64,000 nt of DNA from positions 14,353,001 to 14,417,000 of the forward strand of contig NC_059346.1 in assembly GCF_019703515.2 (NCBI RefSeq), given 5' to 3'. The notes beneath the pieces are model-generated. The model was not told where the DNA came from and made no database searches. It saw only the letters and a program-made list of their open reading frames with translations. Source of the stretch: Myxocyprinus asiaticus. Taxonomy: Eukaryota; Chordata; Actinopteri; Cypriniformes; Catostomidae. A program made the translations under genes and the position numbers. Each line of letters opens with the position of its first letter. The first letter of the stretch is position 1. Of this stretch, positions 21,059-32,424 are shown in pieces.

Positions 21059-22580
21059 CACTCAGCCATAACTAGCACTACAGTCTTAGAGGCCATACTG
21101 GCCGCGTCTTCCCACCCAAGGCCACACCCAAATGTGATTTACTTGTTTTTTTAGCTTCTACAGTATAAGTTAACCAGTAGCAATACCATCTGTGATCTTT
21201 ATCATGACTAATTGTTTGACTGGACTGCTGAGAGTTCAGACTTTTTTATTCAAAATTGTATTTAAAATGTAATTGACAATTTTTTTTTCCAGAGGTGATG
21301 CCGCCTGGATGCCACTTGAAGAATTAAGTGTGCAAAGTAGTGAACAACAATGAAGCACAATATATATAGTATACACTGTACAGTATGCAGTAAGCAGTAT
21401 GCTGCTGTTCCATTACAAATATAGCTGTTGTCTCCTCTATTGTGCTGTAAGAGACGGAAATGGTTATTCCTGTTCATTTGACGAAGAGGAACATCCCAGA
21501 GGTCAACCGGGGGCACCCAAGTGATAACTTGCTCACCAAGTGTGACTCTCCTACACCGAAATGTCGAACACTTTGAAATTTACCTGACAACAATGGCTTT
21601 GCAAAAGAGCAGAGACTGGTCAATGTCCATATCAGATGTAAATGAAGGTAGAAAAAAACACAGAACTCCGGTTGTGATTGATAGGCCTACTGCTCCTTAG
21701 AACTCAGATTTGAGAAAATACAGTCAAAAGCTTTTCATGACAGCATCGCCTCACGGATAAGACGTTACTGCGCTTCGCTGTTCTGAGATGCGCTCACAAA
21801 GTCTGTCCTTCACTAAGCACAAAACAAAGAAGGAGCCTGCCTGATATTCGTCTCACTAAGAAAAACATCCTCTTAACCGCGAGTGGCATTCATAGACCTG
21901 GGAACTGAATGGAGCCTCTTTATCTGTATTCAGCTGAACCGTCTAAAGCCACTAAGACACATTACTGTACTCAGTCATAATGCTTATATCTCATCTCGCT
22001 GATCAACATGAAATGGATGATATGTGATGGAAATGAACATTTGAGTGAGAGATTATAAATGGAAAGTCGCAGAGAGTATGCCGAGTGCTAATAAAACCCA
22101 TAATGTTTTTTCCTCCTGTCCCTAATTTCCTGGTCCTCTGGGTGGTGTTCATTTTGCTTGCCTTGGGCCACAGGAAGTTGTTTTGCATCCAAATTCACCA
22201 ACATGATTTCTAGTATGACATTAGATGTCTAGGAAGTCATCATTATGTGCACATGGGCTGCTTTGACCACAATTTTAGCCGTGAGGTTCTGCCTAAATGT
22301 TGATTTACTGTAATAAAGCTTACAGTAACACTGTGTCCTAACTAGGCGTGGTGTGACAAGTTGCAACAAGCAGTTTGTCTATCCACAGTGAACACGAAGC
22401 TACCGTGCAATCAGATGATATTTACATTTACACATCTCATCCATAATAACAAGTTGTTTCCTTCCACCAAAAACTGAGACTTTGAAATCACTCTCCATAA
22501 CCACTTGCTTTGGAAAACGATGACGTTAGGAAACTGACAACAGACTTTTTAAACAAAGATGGATTAGTGTGGATGTGGTT
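21059..22580. other. Non-coding gap right of the Gypsy element
   Basis: No gene is supported. A stretch with repeated GTATGC/CAGTATGC motifs near 21365-21405 resembles one at about 17085-17145 on the other side of the Gypsy insertion. Both may belong to one older repeat that the Gypsy element split. Confidence 0.4.
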
Positions 22581-22582
22581 TT

Positions 22583-23062
22583 AAATGAATATTCTGGGTT
22601 CAATGCAAGTTAAGCTCTGTCGACAGCATTTGTGGCATAATTTTAATTACCAAAAAGAAATAATTTTGACTCTCCCTCTTTGCTTTTCAATAAAAAGCAA
22701 AAATCTACCCTACAGTGAGGCACTTACAATGGAAGTGAATAGGGCCAATCCATAAACATTAAAATACTCATCGTTTTAAAAGTATAGCCACAAGACGTAA
22801 ACAATATGCATGTTAACATGATTTTATTGATTTTAGCTTACCTTTTCAGTGTAAAGTTATATCCAATTTTATAACTTTGTTTCCATGACGACGTAACGCT
22901 ATTTACCCTAAAACCCTAAAACAATGATTTAAACAACCTTGCAGCTCAAATAATACATGAGTTTTCACAGAAGAATAAATTAAATTGATTTTATAAAACA
23001 ATAAGCTTCATATTCCTGCCTTTAAAAATTGGCCCCATCCACTTCCAATTTCAGCCAATCAG
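22583..23062 (+). repeat. TIR repeat family, right end missing
   Basis: It begins GAATATTCTGGGTTCAATGC and contains TAGCCACAAGACGTAAACAA, CATGACGACGTAACG, AATAATACATGAGTTTTCAC and AATTGGCCCCATCCACTTCC. The same blocks in the same order are at 63475-63770. That copy ends with the inverse of this start (TTGAACCCAGAATATTCC). The family therefore has inverted termini, and this copy lacks the right one. It is probably a non-autonomous DNA transposon; the superfamily is unknown. Confidence 0.7.
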
Positions 23063-23099
23063 TATTCACAGTAGGTGGGAATGCCTAGTCTGCGTTAGT

Positions 23100-23290
23100 G
23101 ATGGGTCGTTCATAAACGATTCGTTCATTTTGAACGAATCTTTTATGTGACTCAGAAGAACGATTAGTCTCAGAGAGTGATTCGTTCATTTTGTGTTGGC
23201 CGCTCATGTGCATTGCGCAACCTCCGTTCATTTGTTACGTGAAAACCGCATAGGCGCTGTACAGGAAACAGAAATGATTAGTTCACCTCT
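23100..23290. repeat. Dispersed repeat with GTTCATT/AACGAATC motifs
   Basis: The block GATGGGTCGTTCATAAACGA, then TCGTTCATTTTGAACGAATC, is internally palindromic. It resembles a widespread fish repeat. The GAAC...ATGACTC motif also recurs in the tandem array at 49560-50560. It is non-coding. Confidence 0.45.
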
Positions 23291-23599
23291 CATGAAATAT
23301 GAGCAGAAGAATCTTTGTGTAAATGCATTCTTATGTAAGTTGTCCCATTGAATTGAATGGGACATTTTACATAAGAATCGTTTTACTACCGATTTTCACA
23401 CAAGATTGTTCTACTCGTGTTTCACAAATAAGGCTCAATGTTTTTATTGATTTTAGTTTTTTGTTGATTTCAACCTCAGTTTTTAGCTCAATCTTAAAAA
23501 TGTTTTAAACAAAACACTGAAGTTTTTTGTGATGTACGTGTGATTTGTACATTTATAATGAAAGAGGTAATGACAGCACTTCTGTTTTGTCGATGTATT

Positions 23600-24475
23600 T
23601 TGTCGAGAATGAGCTTTATTGCCAAGTGTTCTCATGTATACAAGGAATTTTTTGGGTTATATGAGAAACAAGTGCACACAGAACATTACAGTAAGACATA
23701 ATATAAAACAAGGTTAGAGTAGAAATAGACATACAGATAATAGGACATATAACAGAATGGTGTATGTACATGTGCAAGTGGTAATGTATGTGAAAGGTAG
23801 GGGTATGTACAGTTATTGAATTAAATATGTGAATTTACAAATGTACATGAGATACTGTATGTATTTACATTATTGCACTATGGGGGAGTCCTGAGGCAGT
23901 TTAATTGTTCATGTGGAAAATGGCCTGATGGTAAAAACTGTTCTTGAGCCTGGATGTCCTGGCGCTCTGCTCTGAAGCACCGGCCAGAGGGCAACAGTTC
24001 AAAGAGGGAGTGGGCAGGGTGTGTGGGGTCTAGAGTGATTCTACCTGCACCTTTCCTCACTCTGGAGACATACAGGGAGGGTGGGCAGGGGGGTACCAAT
24101 AATCCTCTCAGCAGTCTTGACTGTCCGTTGTGTTTCCTTCTGTCTGATTTGGTGGCTGAACCAAACCAGACAGTTATAGATGTACACAGGACAGAATCAA
24201 TGACGGCTGAGTAGAACTGTGTCAGCAGCTCCTGTGGCAGGTTGAACTTCCTCAGCTAGCGAAGGAAGTACAACCTCTGCTGAGCCTTGTTCACAATGGA
24301 GTCTATGTGGGTGTCCCACTTCAGGTTCTGAGAGATGGTAGAGCCCAGGAACAAACTTCAGGAGCTTGACAGTGGGGTCTTTTGCAGTGCAGTCATTCGT
24401 GTACAGGGAGAAGAGCAGTGGAGAGAGAACACATCCCTGAGGAGCACCAGTGCTAATAGTGAGGGTCCCGGATGT
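23600..24475 (-). mobile_element. 5'-truncated LINE of the L2/Rex1-like group
   Basis: On the minus strand, from about 24475, the translation shows an RT motif (STGAPQGCVLSPLLFSLYTN). It then skips the catalytic Asp box and resumes at a WDTHIDSIVNKAQQRLYF-like stretch, followed by SLYVSRVRKGAGRITLDP and HSLFELLPSGRC (24099-23878). The remainder down to about 23600 is 3' UTR (GAGCTTTATTGCCAAGTG at its end, plus strand). The C-terminal pattern is that of CR1/L2/Rex-type fish LINEs. 5' truncation is usual for LINEs, and the missing catalytic box shows an internal deletion near 24355. It is inactive. Confidence 0.8.
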
Positions 24476-24879
24476 GAGTTTTGGAAAGTGCTGAAGCAGC
24501 TTACTGTTGCAATGGTTACATCTTCATCTGAACACAACTTCTGTTTATGGACATCTGTTTTGCGGAATCTAACTAGCTTGTAATCTAATTTGTGGTTACT
24601 GAAGTGATGTTTGAAAACACTGTGAAAATGTGTATATTTAAAGGTTTATATATACCTTTGGTACTTCCTTTGGGGGGTTCAATCCCAAAACCCCCAATCA
24701 TTTGCACCCTGGTTATATTACAGTATTAGAATTTGGTGTTAGCATTTTGGTTTTGGTCGTGCTGGTGATGTCGATGCCTAAGCAGAACTGTGTATTTCAG
24801 AGTGTGTATGTGAGTGTGTGTGCACTTCTGTGTGTTTAAGTACACTTAAGATGATTTCTTATTGTGGCAGCTGCACGGA

Positions 24880-25210
24880 CTGTACAACAAATTTTACGTA
24901 GATAGCAGCAAGAAAATTGACACTGACACGCATTGTGAAAAAACACCTCCATAAAACCCATCCTCTTGCTCCTTCCCACCTCTGTAATTAAGATAATTTT
25001 TTTTTAGTACATTATAGAGGGAGCCCAGTATGCCTTTGTGCTGGTCTGTCTGATTAATAAAAGGCCACAAATTTCAGCTGAGAAAGGCTTTGCTCTCCAA
25101 AACACCACCTAATTACACATTAGGGGTGTGAAGGGCCTTAGCACTCCTGAATACTGGCGTGCCCACACCCACACTAATGCCTGATCGGCCAATTCCAACC
25201 AGCCCACTGC
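24880..25210. other. Repeat-free block with several TAAT-core motifs
   Basis: No open frame or repeat is seen. The stretch includes TGTAATTAAG, CTGATTAATAAAA and CCTAATTACACATTAG, which contain homeodomain-type TAAT cores. Such density can occur in conserved enhancers but also by chance in AT-rich DNA, so it is only listed as a candidate. Confidence 0.25.
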
Positions 25211-25468
25211 ATCTCAGCAACTGTCAGAATGCAGTAGGGTGAGGTATGAGTGTTTGAGCTGAAGAAATAGATGGAGATAAGCACTAATGTCCCTTTATGA
25301 TATATCTTATTTTCCACCAACCAATAAAGGAGATTATGGATAAACGCACTAATCAGTCACCTTTTGATTTTTTTTAGGGGCATATGCAGAGAGCATGCAA
25401 CTTTACACTGTCTGTGATTCCATCATCAAGACCATATGGGCGGCTTAATTTGAATGCCTTTTGCTGAA

Positions 25469-25700
25469 CTTAAAAGTGCACTCAGTAAATTTTTTCCAAT
25501 TAAAAAACTTTACACATTACACAAATTTTACACAAAGGCATTAATGAAATATACTTATGAAAATATGTTTAAAATGATGTACACTCTCATTAGATGAAAA
25601 CTCCAGTCGTGTCAGTATCTCGGTAAAAGCTGTTTAATTTTATATTGAGCGGCTCGCCCCTCATGAGCGCCGCCATGTTGACATTATGTGACTTCCTGTG
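25469..25700 (+). repeat. Dispersed repeat, 'gtgcactcagta' family
   Basis: Starts AAAAGTGCACTCAGTAAATT and includes AAACTCCAGTCGTGTCAGTA and AAAGCTGTTTAATTTT, then CGCCGCCATGTTGAC. It matches the copies at 57290-57480 and about 1110. An inverted end (ACTGAGTGCACCTTTAAAG) lies near 28868-28886, which could be the right end of this same element with much DNA inserted between. Confidence 0.6.
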
Positions 25701-26592
25701 TCATGCAATTGACAGAGTTCTACCATTTATAATAACAGTAACAATAACATGTTTCCTTTATGTAGCACTTTCAGACAATGCTTAAATATAAAAGTACATG
25801 TAAACGATATAAGCAAACCAAACAATATAACAGCAAAAACACTTTACATACCACAGTCAATAGTCCAGAGTGATGGTATGGATCAGCAGGAGTGTGATCC
25901 ACCAGAAAGTTTAAACAGGATGTGCCTCATTCATGGAACTTTCTTAAATGTATGAGTAAATTGTGTAATTTGTGCATTAAATGGACCTTCCCAAAAACTT
26001 TCTGTTGGATTCATTGGTTTCGTACTCCCAAGATTTGTTAGTAAAACATGTGAATGTTAGTGAATTCCAAACATTCGTAAAAAGGGGGCGTGTGCACGTT
26101 CACTCACAATTATCATAATCCACACCCGTGAAAACACCATATAAGGAACTCACCAGACTCTCTAGTAAATGCTGTTAACATCTATCCGGAACAGTAATGA
26201 AATCGTTTTTATGAATGAAGTGCATTCACATGGTAAAATTTTAATTTAGCAAGCACAATAGTGTCTCAAAGAAACTGAGGAACTTAATGTTGTCGCATGT
26301 TTTTGCTGTCATTGGAGGCTCTTTTGTGAATCAAAAAGTTCAAGAAGTAAATAAAAATGGTTTGACATGAGTTTAAAACAAATTTCAGTTCACGCTGGGA
26401 GGAGGATGTTCACCACCATTAACCTTCCCTGGTTCAGTTCGCAGCGCATCGCCAGCATCATTTGTGAAACCTCAGGTAAATCATTATGGTAACAGTGATA
26501 CTTGCAACTGGAAGAATCTTCAGAGAAATTAATAGAATGCCTGTAGAAGATTTTTGACCATAACGCTGTATGATATTACAGATGTGTAAACT

Positions 26593-26896
26593 ATAGACCT
26601 TATTCATGCTAGCACCATCTTTGATTTTTAATGGGAATGACAACTGTGTGGGGTAGACTTACATCTATGCAAAGGCACGAACAGTATAAATCACATCTGT
26701 GATCCTAGATCACATCTGATTTTCCACAACTCATGTTGTCTGGAGATTTTTGTTTACTGAATGTTCTTGAAAAGATGTTTTTTTTTCAATTATTTGTCCG
26801 CATAAGATCAAAAAATACTTTAAACTGCAGTTCAACCCATTGAAAATACAAATCAAATCAATATCAAAAAGATGGTGCTGCTGTGAATAAGGTCTA
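26593..26896. mobile_element. Small nested MITE (TA-flanked)
   Basis: The left end TATAGACCTTATTCATGC, then AGCACCATCTTTGA, is inverted at the right end (AAGATGGTGCTGCTGTGAAT, then AAGGTCTATA). The outer bases are TA on both sides, as expected for Tc1/mariner-mobilised MITEs. At about 300 bp it has no coding sequence. Confidence 0.6.
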
Positions 26897-27056
26897 TACA
26901 ACATACAGACATATATGCATGCTTTTTTAATTTTTTTCCAGTTTCCAATTTTTCCCACAATGTGTTTATTTATGGGTTTAACAGCATTAGCATTGACCAT
27001 ACATTATCAACTGAACATGATTTACAGATGCCTGTACTAAATTATGAAATCTAGAA

Positions 27057-27058
<2 letters not shown>

Positions 27059-27098
<40 letters not shown>
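27059..27098. repeat. (TA)n microsatellite
   Basis: About 20 perfect TA units. The open frame crossing it (poly-Tyr/Ile) is an artefact of the repeat. Confidence 0.95.
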
Positions 27099-27102
<4 letters not shown>

Positions 27103-28413
27103 TGTCCAACCAGTCATGTTACTGGGCATTAATTTTTTCGAGAAAATCAAACCCAAACTGTGTCTTTCCATGAACCTTTCACCCCATGTCAAGCACTTCT
27201 GCTGGAAAAACGATACGCAGAGTTGGGGAAAAGTCTATACTAAAATAAATGCGAGCAGCAAAGAAACATTTCTAAATAAGTATAGGCTATGTTTTACAAA
27301 GAAAACAAATTTTTTTTCCCAGAAATGCACATTTGGGGGTTTTGTTAATTATTAGTTCATTTTTTCATTACTTATTTAATTTAGCTTCTATCAAAATTTA
27401 GTCATGGCAGTTTGCCTGAAAGAACACAACATATTCGGATGTCTTACACATGATTTACACGTGGTTGGGAGCAGGTGTAAATTTTGTTCATACCAAATCA
27501 CATTTTGAAAATAAGAAAACTTTCATGAATCTGAGAATTTGTCATAACAGCTTTACGAACTAATTCGTAACACAAATTCATTCTGCTCATGTTTCATGAA
27601 TGAGGCCCAAAGATAAAATGTCCAAACAAGAGGTCGCTGCTGGAGTGATAAAACAAAATACTGCGACCTGCAGCTCTCATAACGCAGATCACAGGTGAAC
27701 ATACAACACTCACAGCCGCCAGAAAAATTGGAAGTCTCGGCAGTCTGGTCACAGTCCAGTGCGCAACAATGTGGATTTAATCCAAGAATGTCCATTGTTA
27801 GACGCATGTGCTAGATGGAGAGTAACAAAGGCTAAAAGTAATGCAACCAAAGATAAAAAAAAAATATATATTTTTTTAAAAGTTTAATTAAATTATATCA
27901 TCAAAAACAGTCTAATTGAAATGAATTCATATAATTTTAATTAAATGAAAAGCAAAACAAATATTTTTCATCATACCATTATATTATTATTGTCAAATAA
28001 AGTACTTCTATACAGATCCTCACAGCACAATCTAAAACACAATATTGGAGTTATTTTTTGTCAAATACAGTGCTGCACAGCAGAGCATCAAAGTATTAAT
28101 GAAAGCATTGATGAAAACTTTTATTCAGTACAGTGCTTGTGAGATATTGCTTGAATATAATGTAATTATTATTTTATTATTATTACATTTATTATTTATT
28201 AGAAGATTGAAAATAACGTTTTACTATACAGTAGTAGTACATTTCTGTCGCAATGTTTTTATTTTTTATTTCAGGTGTCTAGTTGAATTGAGCTTTTATT
28301 GTGGCTGAAAGCAAATGAGGCAATTTGAGTTTGTACATTTTATTTTTGTCCGGATAAGGAGTTTGCTATATTGTTTAAATGCACTTATTAAACTGCTTAT
28401 TAAAAGGCTACGA

Positions 28414-28417
<4 letters not shown>

Positions 28418-28486
<69 letters not shown>
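28418..28486. repeat. (TA)n microsatellite
   Basis: About 34 perfect TA units. Frames on both strands read alternating Tyr and Ile and are not genes. Confidence 0.95.
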
Positions 28487-28490
<4 letters not shown>

Positions 28491-28779
28491 GCATGTGCTG
28501 CATGCTTCAACCATATGGCACGCTCTGCTGTCAGTAATCTATCACAAATGCAGAGCGCATGTGATGCTCATGCTTATTATGAAATGTTATCAGTGTATGA
28601 GTGGCCGGCTTCACACATTCCCTTTGAAGCATGCATCACATTCAGACTGTATATTTATTTAATTAAATCTCAGCCTTTTGTGGTTTAATCATCACACTAG
28701 GACATATCACGATTTTAATTTATTTAATTAAGCATTAATATGTTAATTTTGTTTTAATGACATCATAGGACCCTACACT

Positions 28780-28886
28780 TAGTAAACAAACTTTGTGCAT
28801 CCATGATGATAGGTGTCAGTATAAAGTCCAAAACCACTGGCACTACTGGGATGAGTAAAAGCCAGCTAAAAACATACTGAGTGCAC
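28780..28886 (-). repeat. Inverted end of the 'gtgcactcagta' family
   Basis: On the minus strand this reads TTTAAAGGTGCACTCAGTAT, then AGCTGGCTTTTACTCATCCC and ACACCTATCATCATGG. The outer part is the inverse of the start at 25469, which supports inverted termini for this family. Confidence 0.5.
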
Positions 28887-28899
28887 CTTTAAAGACAAA

Positions 28900-29850
28900 G
28901 TGAATTCAAAACTGACCCGATTTATTTTCGAATATCACGTCCCTAATCTTTGTTTGCGGGAGTCATTGGTGCACATAACTCCACAGAAATAAAATATGTC
29001 TTTGTAATCTTCAAAATGTGTTATTTTCTCCACCTCTGAAATGACTTTCCTTTTTGGCTGTCACCAAGCCCTTTTATTTTTTAACCCCTGCCCTCAACCT
29101 GGCTACAATCTGGTATGGAACACCCATTTTTTACAATCTGTTCACTACCCAATGGATAAAATCAAGTCCCATCCAACATTTTTGTTTTCATAGAATATTC
29201 TGTTTGACTTGGAAATGTCACATTGAGGAAATAAAGTGATAGTCTTGCGAATGCCTTTGTAGATGTTGGGAATCTGAGCCTCGCACTGTGGCATATTTGC
29301 ATCCGCATTATTGCGTTTGAAAGTCGAGGGCGATGGCAACAGCTGCAGAGAAGAGAGGAGTTCACTAAATTACACCAATCGGAAGCTGCTTGCTGGCCAG
29401 GTGACGGAAAAAAGCAGGTTTTTGTGGAAAGTTGCCATCATTAACAGAATCAGAAATCTGACTCTTTTCATATTGCATTCCTGCAGGATTACTTTCTGCT
29501 CTGTTTTGGTGTGTATATCATACAATGATCTTCTTTGTTGAAAAGCTGTAAGCTACTGTGGAATCTTTCATTCATTTTCTTTTTCACAGGTGTACCCCAT
29601 CAATGTACCCTGTCAATACTCAGGTTAATGGTAATGCTAATTAATATCGAGTATAAAATATGAAAGTCACTTTTAAACAAACAAACAAACCAAAAAAAAA
29701 AATACTATGAGTAAAAAAAAACTGACACACAAATTCTGCTACAAGTGACATCTAAGTCCCTTTAAAGGCAAATCAGTCCACTCACGGGCCATCTTGGGAA
29801 CACTTCAAGGCAGCTATTTCCTGTGGCTCCAAGCAGGCCCAGCTCCAGCT
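28900..29850. other. Non-coding gap
   Basis: No gene or recognised repeat apart from A-rich runs near 29690-29720. Overlapping short frames on both strands lack domains. Confidence 0.45.
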
Positions 29851-29853
29851 CTT

Positions 29854-30260
29854 AAAGGAATAGTTTACCTAAAAATGAAAATTCTCTCATTATTCACTTA
29901 TCCTGAAGCCATCCCAGATGTGTATGACTGTCTTTCTTTAGCAGAACACAAATTAAGATTTTTAGAAGACAGAGCTCCATCAGGTCTTTATAATGAAAGT
30001 ACACGGATGCCAGCACTTTGACGGTTCAGAAGTCAAAAGTTCAAAAGGTTTGTATTTAGGCAGTGTAAAAGTAATCCACACGACTCGATCAATGAATGTC
30101 TTCTGAAGCAAATCGATATGTTTGTATTAAAAATAAATCAATAATGAAAAAGTTATTAACTTTTAAAAAACGCTTCCTGCCAGCAGCTGACGCGAAGCAT
30201 AACGTAAGCGCATTGGCGAGTTCACGCAACAATTCGGAAGCGCCGCTTATTTACAACAGA
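29854..30260 (+). repeat. Dispersed repeat, long copy of the 'AAAAATGAAAATTC' family
   Basis: Starts AAAGGAATAGTTTACCTAAA, then ATGAAAATTCTCTC, CCCAGATGTGTATGAC, AAAGTAATCCACACGACTCG and CGCTTCCTGCCAGCAGCTGA. This is the longest copy of the family here. It is non-coding. Confidence 0.6.
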
Positions 30261-30673
30261 AGAACGAACATCACGCGAGAATTCGGCCATTTCAAAACAG
30301 CATCAGAGCCCTGAATGGAAGCGCCGATTTAAAGTAAAAAATGTTTTATTTATCTTCTTGTTTCTTACATAAACCTATCGATTCGCTAAAGATAAATTTC
30401 TTGTTTAAAATTTCCAAGTTGGCAATAATATTTCTATGTAAAAGAAAGAAAAAAGCGGGCCTGGATACAAGCAACATGAAAGTACAGCTCCTATATACCT
30501 GAATGTGGAAAGATCGAAAACTCCAAAATGTTTGGTCAAGATAACGATCAACTAACATATTTAAAATCAACAGTAAAATCTGTTAAAAATGTTATCATAA
30601 ATTGTGTTCTTCAGCTCAGATCACGCTAAGAACGCTATTTATCCAGCTGGTCCAGCTAATGTGCATGTCTGTT

Positions 30674-30800
30674 TTCAAGTTAACTGACAGGCGATGTCTG
30701 TATCTATAAGGTGATTGGCTATTTTATCTGTAAGGTGGGACTTCCATTTCTACATCTGCCATATTGGGTGTTCCAATTTCTCCCATTAATTTTAATTTGA
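30674..30800 (+). repeat. Dispersed repeat shared with 35439-35582
   Basis: GACAGGCGATGTCTGTATCT, then AGGTGATTGGCT, GGGACTTCC and TTCCAATTTCTCCCATT, occurs in the same order at 35452-35582. The class of element is unknown. Confidence 0.65.
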
Positions 30801-31103
30801 AAGGTCTGTCTTAGGCTAAACAGTGTCTGGTGTCATCAAAACAAATGTATAAAACTTGAACACATTACACACTTTTGCTTTCTTTCCTTAAGTAGTAAAT
30901 CAACATTTGTAATAAAAAAAAATCTTTTATTTCATAGTTTAATCTTTTCAAGTACCTCCTTGAATCGGTTTAAATGGATATTTCACACAAATTCTCATTC
31001 ACTCACCCATATGTTGTTCTAAACCCTTATGAATTCTTTCTTTCTTCCATGGAACACAAAAAGAGATGTTAGGCAAAATGTTAACCTCAGTCACCGTTCA
31101 CTT

Positions 31104-31490
31104 TTATTGCATTTTTTCCATACAATGAAAGTGAATAGTGACTGAGACTGTCATTCTGGTTATTTCCTTTGGTGTTCCCGTATGACTTTCTTTCTTCCGT
31201 GGAACACAGAAAGGAGGTGCAAGGCAGTATGTTTGGCCACATCCAAATCCCAGGAGATCAGCGGTTACAGAAATACTCAAACCAGCCTGTCTGGCAACAA
31301 CAATCATGCCACGGTCTAAATCACTGAGATCTTTCCCCATTCTGATGGTTGATGTGAACATTAACTGAAGCTTCTGACCCATATCTGCATGATTTTATAC
31401 ATTACACTGCTGCCACACAATTGGCTGATTAGATAATTACATGAATAAGTAGATGTACAAGTGTTCCTAATAAAGTGGCTGGTGAGTGTA
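31104..31490 (-). pseudogene. Tc1-type transposase N-terminal fragment
   Basis: On the minus strand, from about 31340, the frame reads MGKDLSDLDRGMIVVARQ and AGLSISVTADLLGFG, the first DNA-binding helix-turn-helix of a Tc1-family transposase. The match then breaks off. The outer end near 31490 (TTCCTAATAAAGTGGCTGGT) is a terminus often seen in fish Tc1 elements. The fold-back element at 50901-51755 carries the same family. The second transposase domain is absent, so it is dead. Confidence 0.7.
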
Positions 31491-32220
31491 CTGTATGTAT
31501 CATGTCCCTAAATCTAGCAGTGTGCTCTGTTGTGGGTGGTGGAGAGAGATTTAGGAGGGTTGACTGGCTATCTCAGTGCATGGACTCTGCCAGATGTGAT
31601 GACTTAATCAGACACCCTGTCAAAGCTGATGCCAAGCTTGTGATGTCATCTACTCCTCAGCTGCAGGTGTATATCTGCGCACCTGGAGAACTCTGGGATC
31701 ACCTGAAGGGATGAATTGGGAAATGTGAGAGAAAAATGAGAAACAGAGGGGGTCATGGGTGTCTAAAACATGCTGTATTCCTCTCTGCCTCTGTCTCTTT
31801 CTCTTTCACTCTCTCTTTGCCTTTCATCCATCACAAAGAAATGACAGCAGAAAAGTCATTCTCCAAAGAGGGAGCAGTAAGCTGAAGATAATCCTTTTTT
31901 TCAAGGCGCTGGTAGACTGTGTGTAGTCTCTGGTTGCTGAGAAATTAGGTTAAAACTGTTGAGGGGAGAGCAGATAATTGTCCCTGTCTGTCACTGGGAC
32001 AGCCCCTCTGCAGTCACTCACACAGCCAATGACATTTGTTTCCCTCTCTCTCCAGTACATTTTCCTTCACCACAGTTTTCTTGACCAAAGCCTCACAATC
32101 TTCCACAGGCAGTATTATGTATAAAAAAAATACACCCCATCTAGCCAACTACAACATATCTAAAGTCCTCTTAGAATATTCTAGCTAAATACAAAGTGAA
32201 AATATTTATTACAGGATGCA
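31491..32220. other. Non-coding gap
   Basis: A CT-rich stretch lies near 31785-31820. No gene is supported. Confidence 0.45.
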
Positions 32221-32424
32221 TTAGTATTCTTACTAATGCAATTAAATGAATGTTCTGAGTTCAGTAAAACTGAAGCTGTAATGAGAGCATCTCTGACATG
32301 CCACAGAATTTCCACAAACTCAGTTTGTAAAACCAAGAAAAAATTGTGTTTACAGTAATGGACAATGAAAGTCTATGGGGCAAGGCATTCAGAAGCATTT
32401 TAAAGTGGAAATGTGAAGAACATA

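Larger units (their letters stand above)
25924..27606. mobile_element. DNA transposon-like element with 'gcctcattcatg' termini
   Basis: The left end GCCTCATTCATGGAAC (25928) and the right end GTTTCATGAATGAGGC (27589-27604) are inverted copies, with further weaker complementarity inside. No transposase was found, so it is non-autonomous or decayed. A smaller MITE (26593-26896) and a TA microsatellite lie within it. I could not identify a clean target duplication, so the superfamily is open. Confidence 0.55.

Noticed and set aside
27044..27355. Frame translating the TA microsatellite as poly-Tyr/Ile
   Set aside because: Simple-repeat artefact.
28296..28662. Frames on both strands across the second TA microsatellite
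   Set aside because: Simple-repeat artefact with alternating Tyr and Ile.
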